The position numbers and the translations under genes were made by a program. The notes below the pieces were generated by a model. It was not told the DNA's origin, ran no database searches, and saw only the letters and a program-made list of their open reading frames with translations. DNA of 64,000 nucleotides from JAEUIX01 sp046156035 (GTDB lineage: Bacteria; Planctomycetota; Phycisphaerae; Phycisphaerales; UBA1924): positions 60,011 to 124,010 of the forward strand of contig JBJXEW010000003.1 in NCBI GenBank assembly GCA_046156035.1, in the 5' to 3' direction. Below, one piece after another: positions 9,034 through 17,138 of this stretch. Each line of letters opens with the position of its first letter. The first letter of the stretch is position 1.

Positions 9034-10386
9034 CTACCGCACCTCCTGCGCGCCCGTGCTGTGGGGCGAATCAGGAACGCCCAGCGGAACCCGCCCCGAC
9101 GCGGCGAGTTGCGCCTCGAGCCCCGCCAGCGTCTCGGGCGAGAGCACGTGCTCGATCTGGTCCGCGTCGCGATCAACATGGTCAACGGCGATGTCCGCCT
9201 GCGTGATCAGGAACATCTCCCAGAGCCGGTGCACACGCACCACGCGCGCCGCAGCCGCCTGCCCAGCGGGCGAGAGCACGAAGCCCTCGCCCCCCCCCGC
9301 CGCGTGCCGCAGCACCAGCCCAGACCGCAGGGCGGCGCGCATGGGGCCTCCGCTGCCGCGCGACAGCGACGCGCGCCCGCGAGCAAGGCTTGCCGCTGTC
9401 CATGGGGCCGAGAGGTTGCCCCCCGGCTCCAACATTTCGTACACGTTGCGCAGCAGGTTCTGGTCGGCGATACGCCGCCGCAGGGCCGCCCTTCGCAGCA
9501 CATCGGCCAGAATGCCGCGGCGCGGAGCGGCTACCAGCGACACGATGAAGAACGCCGCGGCCACGAGCGTGATGAGCGGCCCCGTGGGCCACCCGCGCGA
9601 GAGGCCCGATGCCGGGGCGGGGATGGTCGCGCTCAGGGCCGTGCCGAGCACGCCCGCAAGGCCGCCGAACACCCCCGCAAGGATCACCATCGTGCCCAGC
9701 CGGTGCGTCCAGAAGCGGGCCGCCGCGGGGGGGATCACCAGCAGCGACACCATGAGCACTACGCCCACCGCGGGCAGCCCCGCCACCGTGCAGATGCACA
9801 CCAGCAGCATCAGGCTCAGGTCCAGCGCCATCGCGGGCCACCCTTGGCTGGCGGCAAAGTCGCGGTCGAAGCAGAGGACCTTGAATTCCTTGTACAGCAC
9901 CGCCACGGCCACTAGCACCACGGCCGCAACGCCCGCGATCAGCCACGCATCTTCCGCCACCATGCTCGCGGCCTTGCCGAAGATGAAACTGTCAAGGCCC
10001 GCGCGGTTGCCCGAGGGCTGGTTCTGGATCACGCGCGACAGCACGATCCCCACGCCAAAGAACCCGCCGATGGCCAGGCCGATGGCCGCGTCCTCCTTGA
10101 TGCGCGTCGCGCCCTTCACGAACGCGATGAACGCCGCGGCGGCGATGCCGAGCACCAGCGCGCCGACCATGAACGCCGCGAAGTTGCGATCTCCCACCAC
10201 CATGAACGCCAGGCAGACACCCGGCAGCGCGGCGTGGGCCACCGCATCGCCCACCAGCGACCGACGCCGCAGCACAGCGAACGAACCGATCACCGCCGAC
10301 GCGATGCCCAGCAGCATGGTGCCGATGAGCACCACACGCGTGTTCGCGTCCTGCAGCGTGAGCAGTCGAACGAGTTGATCCGGCAC
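9034..10386 (-). CDS. metal ABC transporter permease fused to DtxR-like domain (second copy)
   Basis: A 450-residue protein with the same plan as its neighbour. An ABC-3 permease (about residues 1-300) contains LVGDAVAHAALPGVCLAFM and VGVVLMVSLLVIPPAAARFW. A C-terminal DtxR/MntR-like region (about 320-450) contains VHRLWEMFLITQADIAVDHV and ADQIEHVLSPETL. The transporter is therefore probably a heterodimer in which both subunits bear a sensor-like cytoplasmic domain. It starts at GTG 10386, 14 bp after the ATPase gene. The two permeases are only moderately alike and probably arose by old duplication. The metal is not certain; the binding protein suggests Mn, Zn or Fe. Confidence 0.87.
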   Translation of the reverse strand: MPDQLVRLLTLQDANTRVVLIGTMLLGIASAVIGSFAVLRRRSLVGDAVAHAALPGVCLAFMVVGDRNFAAFMVGALVLGIAAAAFIAFVKGATRIKEDAAIGLAIGGFFGVGIVLSRVIQNQPSGNRAGLDSFIFGKAASMVAEDAWLIAGVAAVVLVAVAVLYKEFKVLCFDRDFAASQGWPAMALDLSLMLLVCICTVAGLPAVGVVLMVSLLVIPPAAARFWTHRLGTMVILAGVFGGLAGVLGTALSATIPAPASGLSRGWPTGPLITLVAAAFFIVSLVAAPRRGILADVLRRAALRRRIADQNLLRNVYEMLEPGGNLSAPWTAASLARGRASLSRGSGGPMRAALRSGLVLRHAAGGGEGFVLSPAGQAAAARVVRVHRLWEMFLITQADIAVDHVDRDADQIEHVLSPETLAGLEAQLAASGRVPLGVPDSPHSTGAQEVR

Positions 10387-10400
10387 CGGTCTTGACCCTT

Positions 10401-11282
10401 TCAGCCGTTGGAGGGTGTGCCGCGGCGCACGGCCTCCGCCGCCTCATCGAGCAGCGTGAGACGGCCGCCGTAGGTCTGCTGGAGGTTGCGCGGCGTGAAG
10501 GTGCTCGCGATCGGGCCCGCGGCCACAAGCCGCATGTTCAGCAGCACCACATAGTCAAAGTACTCCGGCACGGTCTGCAGATCGTGGTGCACGGCCACCA
10601 CCGTCCGCCCCGCCGCACGCAGTTCGCGGAGCACGTTCACAATGGCCTTCTCCGTGGCCGCGTCCACACCCGCGAAGGGCTCATCCATGAAGTAGAGTTG
10701 AGCGTCTTGCGCGAGCGCACGGGCCAGGAACACGCGCTGCTGCTGGCCGCCGGAGAGTTGGCTGATCTGCCGATTGGCGTAGTCGGCCATGCCCACCTTG
10801 TGCAGGCTGGCCATGGCGATGTCGCGGTCCGCCCGCCCGGGGCGGCGCAGCCACCCCAGCCGCCCGTAACGGCCCATCAGCACCACGTCGAGAGCATCCA
10901 CGGGGAAGTCCCAGTCCACCGTCTCGCGCTGCGGCACATAGCCGATCATCGAGCGTGCCTGCTTGAAAGGCCTGCCGAAGATCGTGATCGACCCGCTTGC
11001 CAGCGGCACCAGCCCCAGAATCGCTTTGAGCAGCGTGGACTTGCCCGCACCGTTGGGGCCAACAATGGCGATCAACCGCTGCTCGGGCAACGAAACATCC
11101 ACATCCCACAGCACGGGCTTGCGGTGATAGGCCACGGTCACATCGTGCACCTCCACGCTGATGCCCCCACCCGCGACGGGCGAGGAGACGGGTCCGGCGG
11201 GTGGAGCCACCGCGGCGCGTGCAAGCGTCGGCGTTCCGTTCTCGACCTCGGCCACCGACTCGCGTTCCACCTGCTCTGCCAT
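10401..11282 (-). CDS. metal ABC transporter ATPase
   Basis: A 293-residue ABC ATPase of the ZnuC/MntA/TroB class. It has Walker A GPNGAGKSTLL, the Q-loop region GYVPQRETVDWDFPV typical of metal importers, signature LSGGQQQR, Walker B LYFMDEPFAGVD, and the switch histidine in VAVHHDL. The first 50 residues are an Ala/Pro-rich extension before the usual domain start. ATG 11282 is chosen; the frame is open 22 codons further up. It lies between the binding-protein gene (41 bp upstream) and the first permease gene (14 bp downstream) and energises metal import. Confidence 0.92.
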   Translation of the reverse strand: MAEQVERESVAEVENGTPTLARAAVAPPAGPVSSPVAGGGISVEVHDVTVAYHRKPVLWDVDVSLPEQRLIAIVGPNGAGKSTLLKAILGLVPLASGSITIFGRPFKQARSMIGYVPQRETVDWDFPVDALDVVLMGRYGRLGWLRRPGRADRDIAMASLHKVGMADYANRQISQLSGGQQQRVFLARALAQDAQLYFMDEPFAGVDAATEKAIVNVLRELRAAGRTVVAVHHDLQTVPEYFDYVVLLNMRLVAAGPIASTFTPRNLQQTYGGRLTLLDEAAEAVRRGTPSNG

Positions 11283-11323
11283 GCACACGCTCCTGCCGCG
11301 GCGGCACGGGCCGCCGGGGCGGT

Positions 11324-12367
11324 CTACTTCTTGAACGCGGCCGTCCATTCACTCAGGCGTGCGGGCCGCGTCTCGGGCACGCTGCCACCCAGCGCCGCGG
11401 CCACGGTCTCCACGTTGTGCAGCACCATGCCCACATACGTGCCCTGCATCGTGCCCGCCTTGCCCATCGCATCGCTGAACAGTTCACCCCCGATGGCCAC
11501 GCTGTGCCCCTTCGCCTTGCACCCCTCCACCAGCGCATCGATCGTCTTGCGCGGCACGCTGCTCTCGATGAACACGGCCGGCACCTTGCGAGACACCAGC
11601 GTATCCACCAGCGCGTTGATGTCCTGCAGGCTCGCCTCGCTGTCGGTGCTGATGCCCTGAATGGCCAGCACCTCCAGCCCGTACGCCCGCCCGAAGTATC
11701 CGAAGGCATCGTGGGCCGTAACCATCACACGGGCGGCCGGGGGAATCGAACCAAGCGTCGTCCTCGCGTAGGCGTGCAGGTCGGCGAGGAGCATCGCATA
11801 CGCATCGCCGTTGCGGGTGTACTCGTCCTTGCCCGCCGGGTCCTTCTCGATCAGCGCATCACGGACGCGGGTAGCCGCCACGGACCACAGCGACACATCG
11901 AACCACACGTGGGGGTCGAAGTGCCCCGCAAACTCCGGCGGCTCGCGCAGCAGTTTCTCATTGATGGTGTCTGTCACCTGCACAACGGCCTTGCGACCGG
12001 CCAGTTTGACGATGAGGTCCGCCATGCGGCCCTCGAGGTGCAGCCCGCTGAAGAGGATCATGTCGGCATCGGACATCATTCGGACATCGCCGGGCGAGGC
12101 CTTGTAAAGGTGCGGGTCGATCCCCTCGCCCATGATGCTGGCAACCTTGACGCGGTCTCCACCCACGTTCACCGCCAGGTCGCCGACCATGCCGATGGTC
12201 GCCACGACGTTCAAACGCGGCGCGGGCACCGCGGGCGGGGTCCCCCGCTCGTCGGAGCATCCGACAAGGAGGCCCACGGGCACCCAGAACAGCGCAACCA
12301 CCCCACAGGCCGCGATGACCGCCCGACAGGCCCGTGTACACGTCGAACGTCTGGACAACAACATCAT
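11324..12367 (-). CDS. metal-binding lipoprotein of ABC importer (ZnuA/TroA-type)
   Basis: A 347-residue solute-binding protein. A signal peptide ends in lipobox LLVGC (about residues 33-37). The likely metal ligands of the cluster A-I fold are visible: His in GIDPHLYKA, His in HFDPHVWFD, Glu in VFIESSVP and Asp in GELFSDAMG. The absence of a His-rich loop argues for Mn/Fe (TroA/PsaA-like) over classical ZnuA, but this is weak evidence. ATG 12367 has AAGGAG seven bases upstream. The gene follows the outer-membrane protein gene by 38 bp in the same operon. Confidence 0.9.
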   Translation of the reverse strand: MMLLSRRSTCTRACRAVIAACGVVALFWVPVGLLVGCSDERGTPPAVPAPRLNVVATIGMVGDLAVNVGGDRVKVASIMGEGIDPHLYKASPGDVRMMSDADMILFSGLHLEGRMADLIVKLAGRKAVVQVTDTINEKLLREPPEFAGHFDPHVWFDVSLWSVAATRVRDALIEKDPAGKDEYTRNGDAYAMLLADLHAYARTTLGSIPPAARVMVTAHDAFGYFGRAYGLEVLAIQGISTDSEASLQDINALVDTLVSRKVPAVFIESSVPRKTIDALVEGCKAKGHSVAIGGELFSDAMGKAGTMQGTYVGMVLHNVETVAAALGGSVPETRPARLSEWTAAFKK

Positions 12368-12405
12368 CTGCCAACTCCTTGACGCGGGCTGCCGCGTGGC
12401 ACGCG

Positions 12406-13323
12406 CTAGTGCCGAACCGAAACGCCCGCGAACACGCCGACATCATCCGCGGCCTCCGTCAGGCCGACACGAACACCCACATCAAACTGAACATCAGCCG
12501 TGAGGCCGTACGTCAGGCCCGCGTCAAAGTAGCCGCGGTAGTCCTCATCGCCGTTGAGATTCACGAACCCCGCATACTCAACGTAGCCGCCAAGGTCGCC
12601 CCACAGCGCGCGGCTCACCGTGACGGTGTGGACAAAGTCCACGACGTATCGGTCGTCCGCGGCGCTGCGGTTGAAGTCGATCTCGGCCATCAGCCCCAGC
12701 GAGAACTCCTCGGGCAGCACCACCGCCAGGGGCACGATCAGCCCCCCCTCGATGTTGCCGTTGCCCAGGCCGTCCGCGGCGGTGGGAAACTTGATGAACG
12801 GCATGATCGCCAGGGCCGTGTCCCCCACGTCCCCCGGCCCGTCGTTGCCCCACAGGTTCACCTTCAGTCGCACCACCGTGTCGCCGAAGCCTTCCGCCGT
12901 CTGCGACGTCCCCGCGGCGTCATCGCCGGTCTTCTCACGCGTGTACGGGTCCACGCCGATCTGCAGGTCCACGTTGTTGAGCAGGCCCATTTTGATGAGC
13001 ATGGGCGCAACCGTCACGGCCCGCAGGGTCGTGCCGTCGTCATTGTGGCGGTCGTACGTGAAGTCCACCAGCGAGAGTTCGATCTGCACATGCCCGGCAT
13101 CGACGGTGTACGCACTCTCGGTCGTGTCCGGCCGGTCGGTGCTCAAGTCGCGCATCAGTTCTCGCGGCGTAGGGTTGAGAAGCGTGTACGCCGACTTGTC
13201 CGGGGCGGGCACATCGGCGGCCCGGCCCCGCGCCGATCCGGCCACCGCCGCCAGCACAGCGACCACCACCGCCAGTGCCCGCGCGTCGTACAATTGAACT
13301 GATTGGTCAAACACGTGCCGCAC
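12406..13323 (-). CDS. outer-membrane transporter-like protein, first gene of metal operon
   Basis: About 305 residues with a signal peptide, then beta-rich sequence beginning LSTDRPDTTESAYTVDAGHV. That opening is typical of the Phenol_MetA_deg (PF13557) family of outer-membrane barrel proteins. The protein ends FAGVSVRH, as barrels often do. Leading the operon, it probably helps metal cross the outer membrane; that role is inferred from position. The frame is open to an ATG at 13359, but that codon overlaps the predicted -10 box and operator. GTG 13323, preceded by GGGAG at a five-base spacing and giving a normal signal peptide, is preferred. Confidence 0.72.
   Translation of the reverse strand: MRHVFDQSVQLYDARALAVVVAVLAAVAGSARGRAADVPAPDKSAYTLLNPTPRELMRDLSTDRPDTTESAYTVDAGHVQIELSLVDFTYDRHNDDGTTLRAVTVAPMLIKMGLLNNVDLQIGVDPYTREKTGDDAAGTSQTAEGFGDTVVRLKVNLWGNDGPGDVGDTALAIMPFIKFPTAADGLGNGNIEGGLIVPLAVVLPEEFSLGLMAEIDFNRSAADDRYVVDFVHTVTVSRALWGDLGGYVEYAGFVNLNGDEDYRGYFDAGLTYGLTADVQFDVGVRVGLTEAADDVGVFAGVSVRH
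13297..13312. promoter_or_regulatory. second, degenerate copy of the operator
   Basis: The 16-mer AACTGATTGGTCAAAC matches 13 of 16 bases of the perfect palindrome 45 bp away; the right half is intact and the left half is degenerate. It lies in the first codons of the outer-membrane protein gene. Two sites 45 bp apart would permit cooperative binding of two regulator dimers. Confidence 0.45.
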
Positions 13324-13341
13324 GCCAACTCCCGTCTGAAA

Positions 13342-13357
13342 GTTTGATTGGTCAAAC
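13342..13357. promoter_or_regulatory. palindromic operator, probably for the DtxR/MntR regulator
   Basis: GTTTGATTGGTCAAAC is a perfect inverted repeat (GTTTGA, four-base spacer, TCAAAC). It sits between the regulator gene and the metal operon. It abuts the predicted -10 box of the operon and covers the expected transcription start, where bound repressor would block transcription. DtxR-family operators are palindromes of this general size, but this exact sequence is not one I know. Confidence 0.6.
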
Positions 13358-13384
13358 ATTAGACGGCCGCGGGGCCGGCGTCAA
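13358..13384 (-). promoter_or_regulatory. predicted promoter of the metal-uptake operon
   Basis: On the minus strand TTGACG (13379-13384) and TCTAAT (13358-13363) form a sigma-70-like pair with a 15-bp spacer, shorter than the ideal 17. The start point would fall near 13350, inside the palindrome at 13342-13357. Confidence 0.45.
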
Positions 13385-13418
13385 GCCGGACCTGTGCGGT
13401 CCGCGAGGAACCCCGTCC

Positions 13419-14087
13419 ATGGCCACCGAGACCGTTGAGAACTACCTGAAGGCGATCTACACCCTGTGCGGAGAGTCGCCCACCGGCGAGGCGGGCGTGG
13501 TGCGGCTGGCCGCCATGCTGGGTGTCACCAAGGGCACGGCCACCAGCATGATCAAGCGCCTCGGGACATCCAAACTCGTCAAAGCCGAGCGCTACGGGGG
13601 CATCAGCCTGACAGCCAAGGGCACGAAGGCCGCCCTCGACATCCTGCGCAGGCACCGGATCGTCGAAACCTTCCTCGTCCATACGCTCAAACTCGATTGG
13701 TCGGCCGTGCACGCCGAGGCGGAACGGCTCGAACACGCCATTTCTCCCACCGTCCTCAAGGCCCTTGACGCCCACCTCGGTCACCCCGCCATCGACCCGC
13801 ACGGCGACCCAATCCCCGATGCCAGCGGCCGTACCCGCAAGGCCGGCGGTGAACCGCTGTCTCGCTTTCAGGCAGGCTCCAAGGTTCACGTCTCGCGCAT
13901 CACCGACCAGGACCCGGCGTTCCTCTCGTTTGTCGCCAAGCACGGCCTCAAGCCCGGTGCCATCGCGACCGTCGCCCGCGTCGACCCTGTGGGCCAAGCG
14001 CTGAGCGTGCACGCGCAGGGGTTCACCCCGGTCTCCATGTCGCTCGCCGCCGCCGCCAAGATCATCTGCGAAGCCGCACGGCGATGA
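13419..14087 (+). CDS. DtxR/MntR-family metal-dependent regulator
   Basis: A 222-residue regulator. The N-terminal winged helix (about residues 1-65) begins TETVENYLKAIYTL and has the recognition region LGVTKGTATSMIKRL. The dimerisation and metal-binding domain (about 66-140) has RHRIVETFL, AEAERLEHAISPTVL and GHPAIDPHGDPIP, with the expected His/Glu ligands. A C-terminal FeoA/SH3-like domain (about 145-222) follows. ATG 13419 has GAGGAA eight bases upstream. It is divergent from the metal operon and very likely represses it when metal is plentiful through the palindromes at 13297 and 13342. Mn or Fe specificity cannot be decided. Confidence 0.9.
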   Translation: MATETVENYLKAIYTLCGESPTGEAGVVRLAAMLGVTKGTATSMIKRLGTSKLVKAERYGGISLTAKGTKAALDILRRHRIVETFLVHTLKLDWSAVHAEAERLEHAISPTVLKALDAHLGHPAIDPHGDPIPDASGRTRKAGGEPLSRFQAGSKVHVSRITDQDPAFLSFVAKHGLKPGAIATVARVDPVGQALSVHAQGFTPVSMSLAAAAKIICEAARR

Positions 14088-14100
14088 CCGCCGACGCGTC

Positions 14101-16074
14101 CTACCCCCGCGCCTCCAACTCCTCCCACCTCGCATACAGCGCGGCCACACGGGCCTGCACATCCGCCACCTGTTGGCCCACCTGCGCAAGTTTTCGATGG
14201 TCGGACAGCGTCGCGGGTTGCCCCAGCGTCGCCTCGAGCGCGTGCAACTGCGCTTCCGCCTTCTCGATCGCGGGCTGCATGGCCGCCAGTTCTTGCTGCT
14301 CTTTGTAACTCAGTTTCTTGCGGGCAGGTGCCACCGCCGCGGCAGCTGCGCCGACCCCCATGCCCCCGGGCGGTGACTGCACGGACGCGCCCGCGACGCT
14401 CCCGTTCGTCCCCTTCGCACCCCCGCGCACATCCCCACCCTCATGCTTGTGGATGCGATGCCACTGTGCGTAGTCGGCGAAGTACCGCGCGCCGCCGCGC
14501 CCGTCGAGCGCAAGCACGCGGGTCGCCAGCCGGTCGAGCATCGCGCGATCGTGGGTCACCAGCACCACCGCCCCGGGGAAATCCTCCAGGCTCTCCTCCA
14601 GCACATCCAATGAGGCGAGGTCGAGGTCGTTGGTCGGTTCATCGAGGATCAGCACGTCGGCCGGTTCGAGCATGAGCCGCGCGATGTGCACGCGGGCCTG
14701 CTCGCCGCCCGAAAGCAGGCGTATCGGGCTCTTGAGTTGGTCCTTGCTGAAGAGGAACATCTGGGCCCACGTCGCCACGTGCAACATCTGCCCGCGGTAG
14801 ATCACGCTGTCGCTGGGGGCGAGCGTCTCGTTCAGCGTCAGGTCCGGGTCCAGTTCCGTGCGGTGCTGGCTGAAGAGCACCACGCGCAGTTTCTCGGCCC
14901 GCTTGATTGTGCCCAAGGGTGGCGTGCCGTGCGGCAACTGGTCCGCGATCGATTCCTCCTCGCGCAACATCGCGGGTGTGGGCGCGTCGCTCGCCATCTC
15001 GCCCGTCAGCAGTTTGATGAGCGTGCTCTTGCCCGCGCCGTTGGGGCCCATCAGGCCCAGTTTCGCGCCCGGTGAGAGCCACACGTCCAGGTTCTCGAAC
15101 AGTTTCCTGCCCCCCAACGTCTTGCGCAGGCCCCGGGCGACGAGCAGTTTCTGCGTCTGGCGGTCCGTGCCCGAAAAATCAATCTGCGCGGCACGGTTCG
15201 GGGCGTTGCGGGCCTTGAGTTCCGCCAGTTCATCCACACGCACCGCCGAGGCGCCGATGCGGCTCTTGCTCTTGGTGCGGCGGGCCTTGGCACCCCGACG
15301 CAGCCAGCGCAGGTCCTCCTTCACCTGGGCGCTCAGGGCCTGCTCCTGCCGCGCCTGCCCTTCAAGAAAATCAGTCTTGCGGCGCAGGAACTCCTCGTAG
15401 CCGCCCTCCACCGAGAACGTGCCATCCGGATACGCGCGCGACAACTCCACGATCCGCGTGGCCGTCCCCTCCAGAAACTCCCGGTCGTGCGTGATGACCA
15501 CCGACGCGAAGTCTCCCCCCCCGCCTCCCGCCCGCCCGCCCGCCGACAGCATCTCCTCCAACCAATCAATCCCCTCCACATCAAGGTGGTTGGTCGGCTC
15601 GTCCAGCAGCAGCAGGTCCGGCCCTTGGGCCAGCGCCCGCGCGATGGACAGCCGCTTGCGCTGCCCGCCCGAGAGCCCCTCGCACGCCGCGTCCAACAAA
15701 CCCCCCAACCCGGTGCGCTCCAGCGTCATCTCCGCGGCCAGTTCCAGTTCATGGTGGTCGTGCAAGTGCGGGAGCAGGCCCGCTCTTGCCGCGCGTTCCA
15801 GTTCATCCATCACCGCCGAGCGCACGCTCGCCCCCGGCGCAAACACGTCGCTCTGGGCCACGTACGCGGCCCGCAGGTTCCGCCGGCGAGTGATCGTGCC
15901 GTCGTCGGCCTCTTCGATTCCCGCCAGCACCTTCATCAGCGTGGTCTTGCCCGCACCGTTGGGGCCGATCAGCGCCAGCCGCTCACCCTCCTCGATGCTC
16001 AACGACACACCCGCGAACAGCGTTCGCGCGGCGAAGTGTTTGGCGATCCCTCGTGCGGTGAGCAGTGCGGCCAT
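14101..16074 (-). CDS. ABC-F family ATPase (Uup-like)
   Basis: A 657-residue protein with two ABC domains and no membrane segments. Domain 1 has GPNGAGKTTLM, LSGGQRKR and LLLLDEPTNHLD. The interdomain linker is charged and basic (GAKARRTKSKSRIG). Domain 2 has GPNGAGKSTLI, LLSGGEQARV and LILDEPTNDLD. A C-terminal coiled coil (about residues 590-655) is typical of Uup. ABC-F proteins act on ribosomes or, for Uup, on branched DNA intermediates; the C-terminal coiled coil favours Uup. The gene converges on the regulator gene with a 13-bp gap. Confidence 0.88.
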   Translation of the reverse strand: MAALLTARGIAKHFAARTLFAGVSLSIEEGERLALIGPNGAGKTTLMKVLAGIEEADDGTITRRRNLRAAYVAQSDVFAPGASVRSAVMDELERAARAGLLPHLHDHHELELAAEMTLERTGLGGLLDAACEGLSGGQRKRLSIARALAQGPDLLLLDEPTNHLDVEGIDWLEEMLSAGGRAGGGGGDFASVVITHDREFLEGTATRIVELSRAYPDGTFSVEGGYEEFLRRKTDFLEGQARQEQALSAQVKEDLRWLRRGAKARRTKSKSRIGASAVRVDELAELKARNAPNRAAQIDFSGTDRQTQKLLVARGLRKTLGGRKLFENLDVWLSPGAKLGLMGPNGAGKSTLIKLLTGEMASDAPTPAMLREEESIADQLPHGTPPLGTIKRAEKLRVVLFSQHRTELDPDLTLNETLAPSDSVIYRGQMLHVATWAQMFLFSKDQLKSPIRLLSGGEQARVHIARLMLEPADVLILDEPTNDLDLASLDVLEESLEDFPGAVVLVTHDRAMLDRLATRVLALDGRGGARYFADYAQWHRIHKHEGGDVRGGAKGTNGSVAGASVQSPPGGMGVGAAAAAVAPARKKLSYKEQQELAAMQPAIEKAEAQLHALEATLGQPATLSDHRKLAQVGQQVADVQARVAALYARWEELEARG

Positions 16075-16095
16075 GCGGTGGAACGGTAGCGAGCC

Positions 16096-16977
16096 CTACG
16101 CAACGTGCAGCCTGAACTGGTGAAGGTTGCACTCGCCGCTGCGGAACAACGGCGCGCACCCAGTGAGATACTTCATGTACCGGGCCACCACCTTCTCGCC
16201 CACCAGCGCCAAGGCTTCCGCCTCCCGCGCCTTCAGGTTCGCGGCCCAGCAATCCAGCGTGCGGGCGTAGTGCGGGCGGAGGCTCTCGACGTGGACGACC
16301 TCGAAGTTCGCCGCGCGTGCCGACGAAACCACGGCCTCGGGCGCGGGCACATCGCCACCCGGAAAAATCTCCGTGGCGATGAAGTGCGCAAACCTGAGAA
16401 AGTCCCAGTCCTGGCTCGGCTTTCCCGCCGTGATCGTGTGCAGCAACATGATGCCGTCGGCCGGCAGCAGGGCGCGGCACTTGGCGAAGAACTCCGGGTA
16501 CTTCGCCCGCCCGAAGTGCTCGAACGCCCCGATCGATACGATTCGGTCCACCTTCTGGTCGAACGTCTCCCACCCTTGCAGCCGAAACTCCAGCCCGGGG
16601 TTGGCCGCCGCCAGCGCTTGGTCATGCTCAAACTGCGTCTGGCTCAGCGTCAGGCCGATCACCTTCACGCCGTACCGCTCCCTCGCCCGCGCGGCCGTGG
16701 CGCCCCAGCCGCACCCGATGTCCAGCAGCGTGTGCCCCGCACGCAGGTCGCACTTGCCCAGAGACAGGTCGATCTTGGCCCGCTGGGCCTCCGCCAGTGT
16801 GGACTGCGGCGTGTCGAACTTCGCGCACGAGTACGTCATCGACGGATCGAGAAACAACGCGTAGAACGCGTCGCTCACGTCGTAGTGGGCCTGCACAAAC
16901 TCCGCATCAGCCTTCCCGCCCGCGGGCCGCCGGTTCGGGTTCTGCGGAATCTTCGCCGGATCAACCGCGTTCGCCAT
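16096..16977 (-). CDS. cyclopropane-fatty-acyl-phospholipid synthase-type methyltransferase
   Basis: A 293-residue SAM-dependent methyltransferase. It starts with the lipid-substrate region HYDVSDAFYALFLDPSMTYS, has motif I LLDIGCGWGATA, the SIGAFEHFG loop that coordinates bicarbonate in the family, and FIATEIFPGGDVP near the acceptor site. Members methylate unsaturated acyl chains in membrane phospholipids. The length resembles the mycolic-acid-type short forms rather than the approximately 380-residue E. coli Cfa, since no N-terminal extension is present. ATG 16977 has GGGG about seven bases upstream. Confidence 0.85.
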   Translation of the reverse strand: MANAVDPAKIPQNPNRRPAGGKADAEFVQAHYDVSDAFYALFLDPSMTYSCAKFDTPQSTLAEAQRAKIDLSLGKCDLRAGHTLLDIGCGWGATAARARERYGVKVIGLTLSQTQFEHDQALAAANPGLEFRLQGWETFDQKVDRIVSIGAFEHFGRAKYPEFFAKCRALLPADGIMLLHTITAGKPSQDWDFLRFAHFIATEIFPGGDVPAPEAVVSSARAANFEVVHVESLRPHYARTLDCWAANLKAREAEALALVGEKVVARYMKYLTGCAPLFRSGECNLHQFRLHVA

Positions 16978-17138
16978 GCCGGTGCCCCTTTTCTCGCCGC
17001 CGCAGAGTGTACGAAGCCCGCGGCGCGGCCACAACGGAACCTGACGCGGGGTCGTGCCGCTCCTCGCAGAGGGCCCGTCCGCCCGCATCCGAACCCTGTA
17101 CACTCGGCGACCGTCCGACTCGGACCCGTCCGCGGATC

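Noticed and set aside
13324..13359. ATG at 13359 as start of the outer-membrane protein
   Set aside because: The codon lies in the predicted -10/operator region, upstream of the likely transcription start. GTG 13323 has a good ribosome-binding site and a normal signal peptide.
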